A stretch of 64,000 bases of DNA from Alphaproteobacteria bacterium. Its GTDB lineage: Bacteria > Pseudomonadota > Alphaproteobacteria > Rhodospirillales > WMHbin7. How positions within the stretch are numbered: position 1 is the stretch's first letter; each line of letters starts with the position of its first letter. The stretch spans positions 1 through 64,000 of the forward strand of contig JADFZV010000013.1 of the NCBI GenBank assembly GCA_015232335.1, read 5' to 3'. The notes beneath the pieces were generated by a model. That model had not been told where the DNA came from, searched no databases, and worked only from the letters and a program-made list of their open reading frames with translations. Made by a program: the position numbers and the translations under genes. This document shows positions 40,893-52,400 of the stretch, one piece after another.

Positions 40893-41003
40893 TTCTGTCC
40901 CAGAAAACAACCTTGTTTCCTGGCAGTTTGCTCTATTCGCTTTCCTGCCGCCAGAACAATAACGCGACAAGTTTCCTGTCTATTTATCCCGCGATAGGCT
41001 TTT

Positions 41004-42872
41004 TCAGCTTTCGATCATCACGGCAGCCAGGCGCTTGGCAAATTCGTGCGGATCGGGAAGCGGATCACCCTCCTGGATGCGGGCCTGATCGAGCAGAAGG
41101 CGAATGCGCCCCCCCAGCCGTTCCTGGGCATCCTCGCCCTCGGCCCCCGCCGCCAGCTTCAGAATCAGCGGATGCGAGGGGTTCACTTCAAGAATGCGCG
41201 TGGGTGTTGCCTCCATCTGTTTGTGCGCTCTCAGCATGCGCTCGAGATGCAGGCTCATGTCACCCTCGCCCGCCACTAGGCAGACAGCACTTTCGGTCAG
41301 GCGGTCCGAACGCCTCACATCCTTGACGGACGCCTCCAGCACCTTCTTCATAAGCGCAATCAGCGCCTCTAGCTGCCCCTTGGCTCCGCTATCCTCTTCC
41401 TTGGCGGGCTCTTCGCCCTCCTTGGCCGCCAGCTTGGACAGATCGGCACCGGCCTCGGCCACCGATTTGAAGGGCTTGCCTTGATAATCATGCACCGAGC
41501 GAACCCAGAATTCGTCGATGGGGTCGGTGAGCAGCAGAACCTTGACCCCCTTGGCGGTAAAGCCCTCGATCTGCGGACTGCGTTTCAAGGCCTCGATACT
41601 GTCGCCCGTCAGCGTGTAAATGGCGTCTTGTCCCACTTTCATCGTCTCGACATAGCGAGCCAGGCTGATCGGGCCTTCCTCTGTGGTAACGGCAAAGCGC
41701 ATGAGGTCCAGCATCTCCTCCTTGCGCTCGGGCTCTTCGTAAAGTCCCTCTTTCAACACGGCGCCAAAATTCGACCAGAAAGCCAGATATTGCTCCGGCT
41801 CCTCCTCGGCCCGCTTTTTCAAATCCGACAGCACCCGCTTCACCAAGCCCGAGCGCATCTTGGCCAACACCGGATTGTGCTGAAGCATTTCGCGACTGAT
41901 GTTCAAGGGCAGGTCCGAACTGTCCACCACGCCCTTCAGAAAGCGCAGCCAGGAAGGCAGCAGTTCGTGCCCGTCGTCGCTGATGAAGACGCGCTTCACA
42001 TACAGCTTCACCCGGCTTTTGCGTTCCTGATTGAACAGATCGAAGGGGCGCATGGTGGGAACGAAGAGGAGGCCGGTATATTCCAAAGCGCCCTCGGCCC
42101 GGTAGTGGATGGTCATCCAGGGCTCGTCGAAGGCATGGCCGACGTGATGATAGAATTCCTTGTACTGTTCGTCGGATATCTCGCTTTTGGCCCGCGTCCA
42201 CAGGGCCGAGGCCGAGTTGACCGTCTCCTCCTTGCCCTCTTCGATCAACACCACCGGGACGGCGATATGGTCGGAATAGGTTTTGACGATATGGCGCAGG
42301 CGGACGGGCTCCAGGAATTCGTCCTCGGCCTCGCGCAGATGCAAGGTGATGGAGGTGCCCCGGGCCGCGATTTCCATCGGCTCGATCACAAAGCTGCCCT
42401 GACCGTCCGAGGTCCAGCGCCAGCCCTCGGTCTCGCCCGCCTTGCGGCTTTCCACCACCACCTTCGAGGCCACCATGTAGGACGAGTAGAACCCCACGCC
42501 GAACTGGCCGATCAACCCGGCATCCTTCTTGGCGTCGCCCGAAAGCCTGCTTAGAAAATCGGCCGTTCCCGACTTGGCGATGGTGCCCAGATTGGCCACC
42601 AGATCCTCCCGGTTCATGCCGATGCCGTTGTCAGAAATGGTCAGCTGGCGGAGGGCCTTGTCGGGCCTCAGGCTGATGCGAAACTCGGCCCCGCCTTCAA
42701 GAAGACGCGGGTCGGTCAGGCCCTGAAGACGCAGCTTGTCGCAGGCGTCCGAGGCGTTGGAGACCAGTTCCCTAAGGAAAATCTCCTTATTGCTGTAAAG
42801 CGCGTGGGCGACGATATCGAGCAGTTTGCCGACTTCAGCCTGGAAGGACAGCGTCTCAGCAGCGGCGGTCAT
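41004..42872 (-). CDS. htpG: Molecular chaperone HtpG (Hsp90)
   Basis: MTAAAETLSFQAEVGKLLDIVAHALYSNKEIFLRELVSNASDACDKLR; FISDDGHELLPSWLRFLKGVVDSSDLPLNISREMLQ. Confidence 0.97.
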   Translation of the reverse strand: MTAAAETLSFQAEVGKLLDIVAHALYSNKEIFLRELVSNASDACDKLRLQGLTDPRLLEGGAEFRISLRPDKALRQLTISDNGIGMNREDLVANLGTIAKSGTADFLSRLSGDAKKDAGLIGQFGVGFYSSYMVASKVVVESRKAGETEGWRWTSDGQGSFVIEPMEIAARGTSITLHLREAEDEFLEPVRLRHIVKTYSDHIAVPVVLIEEGKEETVNSASALWTRAKSEISDEQYKEFYHHVGHAFDEPWMTIHYRAEGALEYTGLLFVPTMRPFDLFNQERKSRVKLYVKRVFISDDGHELLPSWLRFLKGVVDSSDLPLNISREMLQHNPVLAKMRSGLVKRVLSDLKKRAEEEPEQYLAFWSNFGAVLKEGLYEEPERKEEMLDLMRFAVTTEEGPISLARYVETMKVGQDAIYTLTGDSIEALKRSPQIEGFTAKGVKVLLLTDPIDEFWVRSVHDYQGKPFKSVAEAGADLSKLAAKEGEEPAKEEDSGAKGQLEALIALMKKVLEASVKDVRRSDRLTESAVCLVAGEGDMSLHLERMLRAHKQMEATPTRILEVNPSHPLILKLAAGAEGEDAQERLGGRIRLLLDQARIQEGDPLPDPHEFAKRLAAVMIES

Positions 42873-42909
42873 GGGCTAATTTCCCCTCTCATCCTTGAAA
42901 CCGGTCCCC

Positions 42910-42938
42910 ATATGGGGCAGAAGAGGGCGTGATGCAAG
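42910..42938 (-). promoter_or_regulatory. Sigma-32 (RpoH) type promoter of htpG
   Basis: Minus strand CTTGCAT-N14-CCCCATAT versus consensus CTTGAAA-N11-16-CCCCATNT; -10 lies 38 nt upstream of the htpG ATG. Confidence 0.75.
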
Positions 42939-42957
42939 CCCGATCAAGCCTGGACCG

Positions 42958-43443
42958 ATGAACGAAAAGCACCTACCCACCCCAGAACAACACGCCGATA
43001 TCGTGGTGCGTCAGCTCGAGAACTTTATTCGCGAGCAGCGCGGACCCAAGGGGGTTAATTTCTCTTCCTGGCAGTCGATGGCCAGAAAGGAAATCTCTGA
43101 CGCCATCCGGGCCCACAAAAAGGGCCGCTTCGAGATCGAGCGAGTCAAGAAGCGCATGGCCGCTGTGGTGGCGGCCTGTCTGGTCACTGTGGGCTTTTGG
43201 GCCATGACCATCTTCGTCGACCGTGCCTATGGGTCGGCGGCGGCCATGGTCGCGGGTGCTGCCGGACTGATTCTGGGCGCCACTTTCCTGGAATGGATGA
43301 TCAGAAGGGCCGTGGCCCAGCATATGGCCGAAACCAGGGCGGCGGACCTGACGGTCATCGACAGCCTGGATAAAAAGATCAAGCGCATCAAGCGCGAGAA
43401 GGAAAAGAAGCTGAAAGAGATGGACGAGGAGGATCAGGGGTGA
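42958..43443 (+). CDS. Hypothetical membrane protein
   Basis: MNEKHLPTPEQHADIVVRQLENFIREQ..., two hydrophobic segments then a Lys/Glu coiled-coil tail. Confidence 0.6.
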   Translation: MNEKHLPTPEQHADIVVRQLENFIREQRGPKGVNFSSWQSMARKEISDAIRAHKKGRFEIERVKKRMAAVVAACLVTVGFWAMTIFVDRAYGSAAAMVAGAAGLILGATFLEWMIRRAVAQHMAETRAADLTVIDSLDKKIKRIKREKEKKLKEMDEEDQG

Positions 43444-43459
43444 GTTTACCCCGAAAATC

Positions 43460-43488
43460 TTGACCCAAATAATATTTGGGGGTACGAT
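43460..43488 (+). promoter_or_regulatory. Sigma-70-like promoter with palindromic operator upstream of brnT/brnA
   Basis: TTGACC-N17-TACGAT; the spacer contains CCCAAAT-AAT-ATTTGGG (43464..43480), a 7-bp perfect inverted repeat. Confidence 0.65.
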
Positions 43489-43494
43489 ATTTAG

Positions 43495-43638
43495 ATGATG
43501 ACCTGGGACGAGACCAAGCGGGCTGGCAACATCGCCAAGCATGGCGTCGATTTCACGCGCAGAACCGGCGACCTTCATGTCATCAGTTTGAGAAAAGCCA
43601 ATCGGCGGGAGTGCAGTCGCTATGAAGCGGGAACGTAA
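43495..43638 (+). pseudogene. brnT: BrnT-type toxin remnant with internal deletion
   Basis: 47-aa ORF MMTWDETKRAGNIAKHGVDFTRRTGDLHVISLRKANRRECSRYEAGT: BrnT N-terminal and C-terminal motifs joined with the centre missing; below ORF-track cutoff. Confidence 0.75.
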
Positions 43639-43924
43639 AGCCAGAATGTCGGATGCGGAAGACAGGCGCATCACCGAAGCCGCCAAGTCCGACCCGGATA
43701 ATCCGCCCCTGGACGAAGCCATGCTGTCTCGGATGCGCCCCGTCGCCAATGCAGCCCCGGAACTGACGTTGATGGCGCGGGGGCCGGGACGTCCCCGACT
43801 GCAAAATCCGAAAATCGCCATCAAATTGCGCTTGTCGCCCGACGTAGTGGCCCATTTCAGAGCCACCGGCAAAGGCTGGCAAACCCGAATCGACGAGACA
43901 TTGCGTAAAGCGGTTGGGATGTAG
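43622..43924 (+). CDS. brnA: BrnA-like antitoxin
   Basis: RGPGRPRLQNPKIAIKLRLSPDVVAHFRATGKGWQTRIDETLRKAVGM, BrnA RHH-type C-terminus; overlaps brnT remnant by 17 nt. Confidence 0.82.
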   Translation: MKRERKARMSDAEDRRITEAAKSDPDNPPLDEAMLSRMRPVANAAPELTLMARGPGRPRLQNPKIAIKLRLSPDVVAHFRATGKGWQTRIDETLRKAVGM

Positions 43925-43970
43925 AATGGACTGTCACGAGAGAGACGGAATTTGAATGGCAGAACTTAGC

Positions 43971-46109
43971 CTACCCAATCTCGATCTTCAGCCCTGTCCT
44001 TAAGGACTCCACCAAGGCCAAGGTAGCCAGGCTGGTTTCGAAACTCTCGGCCTCGTCCACCGGGGCGGTTCCGCCCAAAGCCACCGCTTTCACGAACAGA
44101 TCGATTTCCGCCGCATGGCCCTTGTCCTGGCCCAACAGCTTGGCGGTTTTCGTCTTGCCGCCCCGGGTGACCGACAGGGAGAGGAAATTATCCAGGCAAA
44201 CCGCCGCCCCGCCCGCAAAGCCTTCGATGCGCTCCTTGGAATAGGCGGAATCGCCCTGGGCGGTATAGCTAAGGGCGGCCAGACTGCCATCGGCAAAGGA
44301 GAATGTGGCGGCCAGTTCGTCGGCCCCTTGGCTTGAACCCTGGGCCTGCACGGCACTGATCGGCGCACCCACCAGGGCGCGGGCCAGATCAACGAAATGG
44401 CAGCCCTCGCCCAGGATGCGCCCCTGCCCCTCGTCGCTGGCATTAAGCCAGCTTTCCTTGGGCAAAGCGCCTGCATTGACCCGAATCAGCAGATTCTTGG
44501 GCCCCGCATGCTGTGCCAGCTCGCCCTGCATCTTCACCGCCAAGGGTGCAAAGCGCCGGTTGAAACCCACCATCAGAAAGGCCTGCGACTCTTGTCTGGC
44601 CAAAGCCACCGCCGCCAATTGTTCGTGCGACACCGCCAGGGGCTTTTCGACCAGCACATGTTTGCCCGCCCTCAAGGCCTGGATGACAAGGTCGGCATGG
44701 CTGGCATGGCGCGTGGCGATCAGAACGGCATTGATGGCGGGATCGGCCAGAAGGGCTCCGGCATCCGTCGTGCAGATATCGAATCCGAACTGGCTTTTGG
44801 CATGATCCGCCGTCATGCCGCGCTGGGTGGCAATGGCGCGCAGGCAAACATCTGAGCGCTTCTTGAATTCCGGCAACAGAACCGTGCGCGCAAAGCTGCC
44901 CGCCCCGATCACACCCAGCACGCAAGCGCCGCCCGAGGCCTTGGCTGTTGGGAAGCTTTTGGGCAAAGTGGTTTCGCGCAAGGCAGCAATGGGATAGTCG
45001 AGCAAAACGCCCAGATAGGGTTCTGCCCCGCTCATCACCAGAGTATAGGCCTCCTCGGCCCGCTCCAGGGCGAAGCGATGCGTGGTCAGGGGGGCCGCCT
45101 TCAGGCCATGCGCCATCAGGCGCACGCACTCGGCCAGATTGGCCGTTTCGGTCCAGCGCACGAAGCCCTCGGGATAGGCCAGGCCCCGCCCCTCATAGGC
45201 CTCGTCATAGCGCCCCGGTCCATAAGAGCGCGACACCGTGACCGACAATTCCTTTTTCATGAAATCGGCAAAGGGAAATTCCGTGCCGGTCTTTCCCACC
45301 AGCACCACCCTGGCCCGATCCCGCGCAATGCCCGCCGCCACCTGGAAGGGTTCGCTGGAATCGGTGGCCGCACAGATCAGGATGCCGTCGCAGCCCAGAT
45401 TACCCGAAAGGGCCGCCACGGCGGCGTCCAACCCGTCCTCGGCCAGGTTCCAGACCGCATCGGCTCCCAGCTTTTTGGCCAGATCGAGGCGGGGCGCATT
45501 GTGATCGAGTGCCAGAACGCGACAGCCCGAAAGCTTCAAAAGCTGCACCGCAAGCTGGCCGATCAGCCCCACCCCCAGCACGGCCACCACTTCTCCCAAC
45601 TGGGGCCCAAGATTGCGCAGACCCTGCAGGGCGATGGCGGCCACGGTGCCGTAGCAGGCCTCCTCGAAGGGGACGGAGTCGGGCACGGGAGCAGCCAGAT
45701 TGCCCGGCACCAGATCGAATTCGGCATGGTTGGCGATGCCGGCACCGCACATCGCTACCTTCTGGCCGACATGGAATCGGCTTTCCAGCCCGGCCCCCAC
45801 TTCCTCCACCGTTCCGGCTGCCGAATAGCCCAGCGGCAAGGGTTCGTCGAGCCTGGCCATCACCGCCTTGATGGTGGCGCCCACACCGTCGCGCTTGGCC
45901 TTATCCAACACCTTCCTGACCAGATCGGGGCGCTCGGCCGCCTTGCCCGCCAAACTCTTCTTGGCGAAATCCACCACCATGCGCTCGGTGCCCGCCGAGA
46001 TCAGCGAGGCCTTGACGCGAACCAGAAGATGCCCGGCCCGCACACGGGGGGCCGGAACGTCCTTGAGGCAGAGTTTGCCCGAGCGAGCGCTTTGAATAAC
46101 CTGTTTCAT
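43971..46109 (-). CDS. Fusion of zinc-type alcohol dehydrogenase and Gfo/Idh/MocA oxidoreductase
   Basis: N-terminal [67 protein letters not shown]-terminal GVIGAGSFARTVLLPEFKKRSDV, HVLVEKPLAVSHEQL. Confidence 0.88.
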   Translation of the reverse strand: MKQVIQSARSGKLCLKDVPAPRVRAGHLLVRVKASLISAGTERMVVDFAKKSLAGKAAERPDLVRKVLDKAKRDGVGATIKAVMARLDEPLPLGYSAAGTVEEVGAGLESRFHVGQKVAMCGAGIANHAEFDLVPGNLAAPVPDSVPFEEACYGTVAAIALQGLRNLGPQLGEVVAVLGVGLIGQLAVQLLKLSGCRVLALDHNAPRLDLAKKLGADAVWNLAEDGLDAAVAALSGNLGCDGILICAATDSSEPFQVAAGIARDRARVVLVGKTGTEFPFADFMKKELSVTVSRSYGPGRYDEAYEGRGLAYPEGFVRWTETANLAECVRLMAHGLKAAPLTTHRFALERAEEAYTLVMSGAEPYLGVLLDYPIAALRETTLPKSFPTAKASGGACVLGVIGAGSFARTVLLPEFKKRSDVCLRAIATQRGMTADHAKSQFGFDICTTDAGALLADPAINAVLIATRHASHADLVIQALRAGKHVLVEKPLAVSHEQLAAVALARQESQAFLMVGFNRRFAPLAVKMQGELAQHAGPKNLLIRVNAGALPKESWLNASDEGQGRILGEGCHFVDLARALVGAPISAVQAQGSSQGADELAATFSFADGSLAALSYTAQGDSAYSKERIEGFAGGAAVCLDNFLSLSVTRGGKTKTAKLLGQDKGHAAEIDLFVKAVALGGTAPVDEAESFETSLATLALVESLRTGLKIEIG

Positions 46110-46735
46110 GCGAAAGCTTTTATCACCAAATTGGTCAGAACGCCCAGACCGAAGACGAGCAAAAGCCCTCCCGAGGCGTGATTGATTCGCAAAATCCAGC
46201 TTTCGGGCAAGCGCCCCCGGCTGGCGGCGGCCAGGCTGGACAGGGTGAACCACCAAAGGGCAGAACCCAGAAAAACTCCGGCCAGCAGGGAGATGACAGC
46301 CCCCCGATCGCTTTCCAGCCCGGCCAGCCCCAGGGCCGCGAAAGCGCCCACGGTGCCTGCCGCAGTTGCCGGATTAGCCAGGGCAACGGCGAAGGTGCCT
46401 GTAAAATCCTTCAATAATCCCAATGGCGTAAGAGGAACCGCGGCGAGGGTGACCTTTGAGCGCCAAGTATGAACGCCCAAGGCCAGCAGAAAAATCCCGC
46501 CCGCCAAGGCCAGGGGGGCTTCATAGGTTTGCAGGAATCCCGCGATCAGGCCCATACCCAGAACGCCCGCCAAGCCGAAGACCGTATCGGCCAGGGCTGC
46601 CCCCAGACTGGCCAGAAAGGCGGCAGCACGTCCATCGGCCAAAGACCTGCGAATGCACAACACGCCCACCGGCCCCACCGGGGCGGCCAGGGCGAAGCCA
46701 ACGATCAATCCCTTGAAAAACAGCACGGTTTCCAT
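46106..46735 (-). CDS. LysE-family translocator
   Basis: [49 protein letters not shown]. Confidence 0.88.
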   Translation of the reverse strand: METVLFFKGLIVGFALAAPVGPVGVLCIRRSLADGRAAAFLASLGAALADTVFGLAGVLGMGLIAGFLQTYEAPLALAGGIFLLALGVHTWRSKVTLAAVPLTPLGLLKDFTGTFAVALANPATAAGTVGAFAALGLAGLESDRGAVISLLAGVFLGSALWWFTLSSLAAASRGRLPESWILRINHASGGLLLVFGLGVLTNLVIKAFA

Positions 46736-46820
46736 CAGTCCGGCTTATTACCACACGGATTGCTCTTTTCCCACCGGGCGATATGCCCATATGATAGGGA
46801 GTGAAAAGGAGGGTCCCGGC

Positions 46821-47147
46821 ATGGCAGGTGGGGACAAACGCACAGACGATGGGCCGGCAACGGGCGTGGTCATCAAGACCCGGCCCAAGACCAAGAAGCC
46901 GTCCATGTACAAAGTGCTGATGCTGAACGACGACTACACCCCCATGGAGTTCGTGGTTCATGTGCTTGAGCGCTTTTTTGGCAAAAGCAACGAGGAAGCC
47001 AACCGTATCATGATGCATGTGCATATGCGGGGCGTTGGTCTGTGCGGCGTCTACACCTATGAGGTGGCCGAGACCAAGGTGACCCAGGTGATGGATCTGG
47101 CCCGCCAGAGCCAGCACCCCCTGCAATGCACGATCGAAAAGGAATAA
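46821..47147 (+). CDS. clpS: ATP-dependent Clp protease adaptor ClpS
   Basis: [61 protein letters not shown]. Confidence 0.97.
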   Translation: MAGGDKRTDDGPATGVVIKTRPKTKKPSMYKVLMLNDDYTPMEFVVHVLERFFGKSNEEANRIMMHVHMRGVGLCGVYTYEVAETKVTQVMDLARQSQHPLQCTIEKE

Positions 47148-47151
47148 GGCG

Positions 47152-49449
47152 ATGCTGGGGCGCAATCTGGAACAGACCTTGCGCCGGGCTCTGGCGCTGG
47201 CCGCCGGTTCCCACCACGAATATGTGACGCTGGAACATCTTCTGATCGCCCTTTGCGACGATGCCGACGCCATTGCCGTGCTGAAGGCTTGCGGGGTTGA
47301 TGTCGAGCGCGTCAAGCGCGAGGCGAGCGCCTTCATCCTGGAAACCCTGGAAGGGCTGCGCGTACCAGACGGCGAGGACCCCAAGCCGACGGCGGGATTT
47401 CAGCGCGTCATCCAGCGCGCCGCCATCCATGTGCAAAGCTCAGGCCGCGAAGAGGTGACGGGGGCCAATGTCCTGGTCGCCATGTTCTCGGAACGCGAAT
47501 CGCACGCCGTCTGGTTTCTGCAAAGCCAGGACATGAACCGGCTGGACGCGGTCAATTACATTTCGCACGGCATCGCCAAGGCGCCGGGACGTTCGGCCAG
47601 CCGACCAGTGGGTGGTGCTGACGAGGACGCCGGGCCTGAAAAAGTGGTGAAGAAGGGCGAACAGGCGCTGGCCAATTACTGCGTCAATCTGAACAAGAAA
47701 GCGCTGGAGGGTCGCATCGATCCCCTGATCGGGCGCGACGCCGAAATCGAGCGCACCATTCAGATTCTTTGCCGACGCACCAAGAACAATCCCCTGTATG
47801 TGGGCGATCCGGGCGTGGGAAAAACCGCCATCGCCGAGGGCTTGGCCCGGCGCATCGTCAAGGGCGAAGTGCCCGAAGTCTTGAAGAATGCCACGGTCTT
47901 TGCCCTGGATATGGGCACGCTGCTGGCGGGCACACGCTATCGCGGCGATTTCGAGGAACGCATGAAGGCGGTCATCACCGAGATCGAGAACACCAAGGGC
48001 TCCATTTTGTTCATCGACGAAATCCACACGGTGATTGGTGCAGGTGCCACCTCGGGCGGCTCGATGGATGCCTCGAATCTTTTAAAGCCTGCTTTGGCCC
48101 AAGGCAATCTGCGCTGCATCGGCTCGACCACTTACAAGGAATTTCGCAATCACTTCGAGAAGGACCGCGCCCTGGTGCGCCGCTTTCAGAAGATCGATGT
48201 GAACGAGCCATCGGTCGAGGACAGCGTCAAGATTCTCACTGGCATCAAGAGCTATTACGAAAAGCACCATAATGTGCGCTATACGCCCGAAGCGCTTCGC
48301 GCCGCCGTGGAACTGGCCGTCAAATACATTCACGACCGCAAGCTGCCCGACAAGGCCATCGACGTCATCGACGAGGTGGGTGCCGCCCGCATGCTGCAAT
48401 CGGAAAGCAAGCGCAAGAAGACGGTTACGGTGGCCGATATCGAGGACATCGTGGCCAAGATCGCTCGCATTCCACCCAAAAGCGTTTCCACCAACGATGC
48501 CGAGATTTTGAGGAATCTCGAACGCGACCTGAAAACGCTGGTCTTCGGCCAGGACAAGGCGATCACGGCGCTGGCCTCGGCCATCAAGCTGGCCCGCGCT
48601 GGGCTTCGCGAGCCCGAAAAACCCATCGGCAGCTACCTGTTCGCAGGCCCCACGGGTGTGGGAAAAACCGAAGTGGCGCGCCAGCTTTCCAAGATTCTGG
48701 GCATCGAGCTGACCCGTTTCGACATGTCGGAATATATGGAGCGCCATTCGGTCTCGCGCCTGATCGGAGCGCCGCCTGGGTATGTCGGCTTCGATCAAGG
48801 TGGGTTGCTCACCGATTCCATCGACCAGCACCCGCATTCGGTTTTGTTGCTAGACGAAATCGAGAAGGCGCATCCCGACCTGTTCAATATCCTGCTGCAG
48901 GTGATGGATCACGGGAAACTAACCGACCATAACGGCAAGACGGTCGATTTTCGCAATGTCATCTTGATCATGACCACCAATGCAGGGGCCGCCGATCTGG
49001 CCAAGAACGCCATCGGCTTCGAGCGCACGACCCGCGAAGGCGACGACAAAGAAGCCATCGAACGCCTGTTCACGCCGGAATTCAGAAACCGTCTGGACGC
49101 TACGATCAGCTTTGCGCACCTGTCACCCGAGATCGTGACCAAGGTGGTCGACAAGTTCATCATGCAGTTGGAAGCCCAGTTGGCCGACCGGCATGTCACC
49201 ATCGAATTGTCAATCGAAGCCAGGGGCTGGCTGTCGAAGAAAGGCTATGACCGCCAGTTCGGGGCTAGGCCCTTGGGGCGCCTTATCCAGGAAGAGATCA
49301 AGAAGCCGCTGGCCGAGGAACTGCTGTTCGGGCGCCTGACCCACGGCGGCACCGTGCGCATTGATCTTAAAGACAACAAACTGACCTTCATCTACCCCGA
49401 GGCCAAGCCACCGGTGCCACGGGAAGACAAACTTCCCGTGCCAGTTTAG
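47152..49449 (+). CDS. clpA: ATP-dependent Clp protease ATP-binding subunit ClpA
   Basis: Two AAA modules: [15 protein letters not shown] and [15 protein letters not shown]; adjacent to clpS. Confidence 0.97.
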   Translation: MLGRNLEQTLRRALALAAGSHHEYVTLEHLLIALCDDADAIAVLKACGVDVERVKREASAFILETLEGLRVPDGEDPKPTAGFQRVIQRAAIHVQSSGREEVTGANVLVAMFSERESHAVWFLQSQDMNRLDAVNYISHGIAKAPGRSASRPVGGADEDAGPEKVVKKGEQALANYCVNLNKKALEGRIDPLIGRDAEIERTIQILCRRTKNNPLYVGDPGVGKTAIAEGLARRIVKGEVPEVLKNATVFALDMGTLLAGTRYRGDFEERMKAVITEIENTKGSILFIDEIHTVIGAGATSGGSMDASNLLKPALAQGNLRCIGSTTYKEFRNHFEKDRALVRRFQKIDVNEPSVEDSVKILTGIKSYYEKHHNVRYTPEALRAAVELAVKYIHDRKLPDKAIDVIDEVGAARMLQSESKRKKTVTVADIEDIVAKIARIPPKSVSTNDAEILRNLERDLKTLVFGQDKAITALASAIKLARAGLREPEKPIGSYLFAGPTGVGKTEVARQLSKILGIELTRFDMSEYMERHSVSRLIGAPPGYVGFDQGGLLTDSIDQHPHSVLLLDEIEKAHPDLFNILLQVMDHGKLTDHNGKTVDFRNVILIMTTNAGAADLAKNAIGFERTTREGDDKEAIERLFTPEFRNRLDATISFAHLSPEIVTKVVDKFIMQLEAQLADRHVTIELSIEARGWLSKKGYDRQFGARPLGRLIQEEIKKPLAEELLFGRLTHGGTVRIDLKDNKLTFIYPEAKPPVPREDKLPVPV

Positions 49450-49465
49450 AGCGGCTTGCGATAAA

Positions 49466-52400
49466 TCAAGACAGACCAGAAGAAACGGTGATGTCGCTAT
49501 CGACCAGAATTGCCGTGGCGCTGCCGGAATTGGCGTTGGTATAGACAGAATAGCTGTCACTGCCCAGAGTCGCCGACGGCAGCGATTGCGAGAGAAGCCA
49601 GCCCGCATCCTCGAACACCGCCTGATCGCCGCTATTGCCGCCGATCACCAGGACATGCGAGTTGACCATGTCAAGCATGCCCAAAAGATCGTTCGAGGCC
49701 TCGGTTGCGCTATAGACCTTGGTGGCCGTCAGTTCGAGACGGTTGTTACCCGAACCGGTCAGATCGACCTTTTCCAGATTGGCAAAACTGATGGTCGAAG
49801 TCGACAGATCAAGCGTAACGCCGCTGCCCTGGAAGAGCAGAGTATCCGCCCCGGTGCCGCCGTCGAAGCTGGCCGCATCGGACTGATAGGTCAGCGTGTC
49901 GTTGCCAGCCCCACCTTGCAGCGTATCGGCCCCGCCTCCGCCGATCAGGCTGTCGTTCTCGGTTCCGCCGTCGAGCGTATCGGCACCCAGGCCGCCATAA
50001 AGAACGTCGCTGTCGCCATCGCCCGAGAGCGTGTCATTGCCAGCACCGCCGTAGAGCGTATCGTTGCCAGCCCCACCTGCAACCACATCGTCGCCGGTTA
50101 CCGAGCCGCTGCCGGAACTTCCGGTTTCGCCGCTCGAGGACAAAACGCCATTGCGGAAGGACCAGGTCCACAGACCCGCCGTTCCGGTATTGCCCAGCGC
50201 CGTCTCGAGATTAAGAACGCTGCTGCTGGAGGAGGCGGGCAATTCGTAATAATGGCCCGCAACACCGTCGCTAGCCGACCAACCGGCCCGCGCTTCGTCA
50301 TAGTAGGAGTAATTGACCGTCTCATATCGGAAGGCAACGTCATAGTCGCCCGCAGCGCCCTGATAGTAGATCTGAAGCTGAAAGGCGTTCAGGGCACTGT
50401 TGTTCTGCGAATAGAAGCCGACATCATCCCAGGTAATGGTAACGATGCCATTGGTGCTGTCGACGTCGTACCAGACCAGATTGCTGCCGGTCGAATTACC
50501 ACCCGGAGTGGCGGCAAGGCCACTGGTGCTTCTTGTGTCGACGTCATAGAACAGGGGCGCCAGGATTGGCGGGCTCGACGTCCCGCTCATCGGATAACCG
50601 GAGGCTGAGTATGTGGAATAGCCTTCGCCGAATGTCGCATGCCCGTTGGTGTTGGCCCAGATCGAGGAATAAGTTTGCCCGAACCAGGTCAGGCCGCTTG
50701 GGAAAATCGAGCTTAGAGACACTTGCGAGTAATAGCCGTCGTCGCCCCGCGTGACAGAATTCTCGCCAAAGCCCGACGAGCCGCCCAAGCCGTTGACCAG
50801 GGTTCCCGAACCGGTGATCGAAGAGGTGGAGTCGCCATACAGAATATCGTCGCCCGTACCGCCAGAAAGCGAATCGTTGCCCGCCATACCGATCAAGGTG
50901 TCGTTGCCGCCCTCACCCTTAAGGGCGTTGGCCACACTCGAACCGGTCAGCACATCGGCCAAGCTGGTGCCCGTGACGTTCTCAAAGCCGGTCAGCGTAT
51001 CGCTGCCATTGCTTCCGGTCGCCGTTCCCGTCGTTAGATTGACCGTAACGCCCGTTTCCTTGCCCAGATACAAAACAGTATCCGTCCCCGTTCCGCCGTC
51101 CAGAATGTCGTTGCCTTCGTCGCCGGTCAGGCTGTCGTCGCCAGCACCGCCATACAAGGTGTCAGCACCCGTGGTGCCCGTCATGGTGTCGGAAAATTCG
51201 CTGGCAATCACGATCTCGATATTGCTCAGCGTGTCGTTGCCGTCGCCACCCGTTACCGAGCCTGCCGACAAGTCGACAACGATTCCCGACGTCGCCGCAT
51301 TATAACTGACGGTATCGGTTCCAACGCCGCCATCGATGATATCCGTGCCGGTTCCGCCGATCAGCAGATCGTCGCCATCGCCGCCATAAAGCGAATCGTC
51401 GCCGCCCAAGCCGGACAAGGTATCGATTCCGGCCAATCCGCGAATGACATCCGTACCCGTTGTTCCGGTCAGCGTGTCGGAGCCGGTCGTGCCTTCCAGG
51501 CCGCTGTTGGCCGAGGAGATCGCGTTGGTAAGGCTTGTGCCACTATAGTCGCTGCCCAGCGTGGTCAGCGACGCTGCCAGCGTTGCTGTATTGTTGAAGG
51601 CGTCTTGAATGGCCGTCGTCGCCGAGCCTTGCGCCACGGTCGCCACATTGGCCAGAGCAGTCAACAGTGAAGCGCCGCCAGAGGAATTCGAGCTGAAGGC
51701 GGTGTTGACGGCGGTGTTGACATTGGCGATGACGCTGGAAATCGTTGCCTTGGCCGTTGCCAGATTGGCATTGCCCGTAAGCGACAGATTGCTTGCCACG
51801 GAATCTATCAGCGTCGACACATTGGCCGACGTCGCGAAGCTGACCGCTCCGGTCGCGGAGGTGGCCTGACTGGCCAGGGCAGAGAAGATGGCCGATGTCG
51901 CTGCAGCAGTCGTGACCCCGCCGGCGCCAACCATCATGGCGCTCATCTGCGTCACCATATTCTGGACCATGACGGCGGCCTTCATGACCTCGGCCGCCTG
52001 GGTTACCGTGCTGGAACTGGCAGAGGAGGACTGTGCCACCGGATCGAAATCGGTCAGATCAGGCAGATTGGAAATGCCCAGCATGAGCGCCACCTGGCTT
52101 TGCGCCGAGGCTTCGCTTAGGCCCGAGGCCACCATCGACTGCACCATGGTGGTCAGCGGCGTCACCACGGTCGATCCCGCAGGCGCCTTCAACGTGCCGA
52201 CCAGAGGCCGGTTCGTCGAAATATCCGTGCCGCCGAACAGAACCACCGGCGACGTCGTGTCGGTGCTGGACAGCGTGTAATTGCCCTGACTGTCGGTGAG
52301 GGTCCAGGTCTCTCCCGTATCCAGGCTGCCGTCATTGTCGGCATCCAGGAAAACAGTGGCGCCCGAGATGTAGCCGTCGATCGCCTTGCCCGAGAGCGTC

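Noticed and set aside
49850-51430. Regular repeats suggestive of satellite DNA
   Set aside because: Explained by RTX nonapeptide codons in one continuous ORF.
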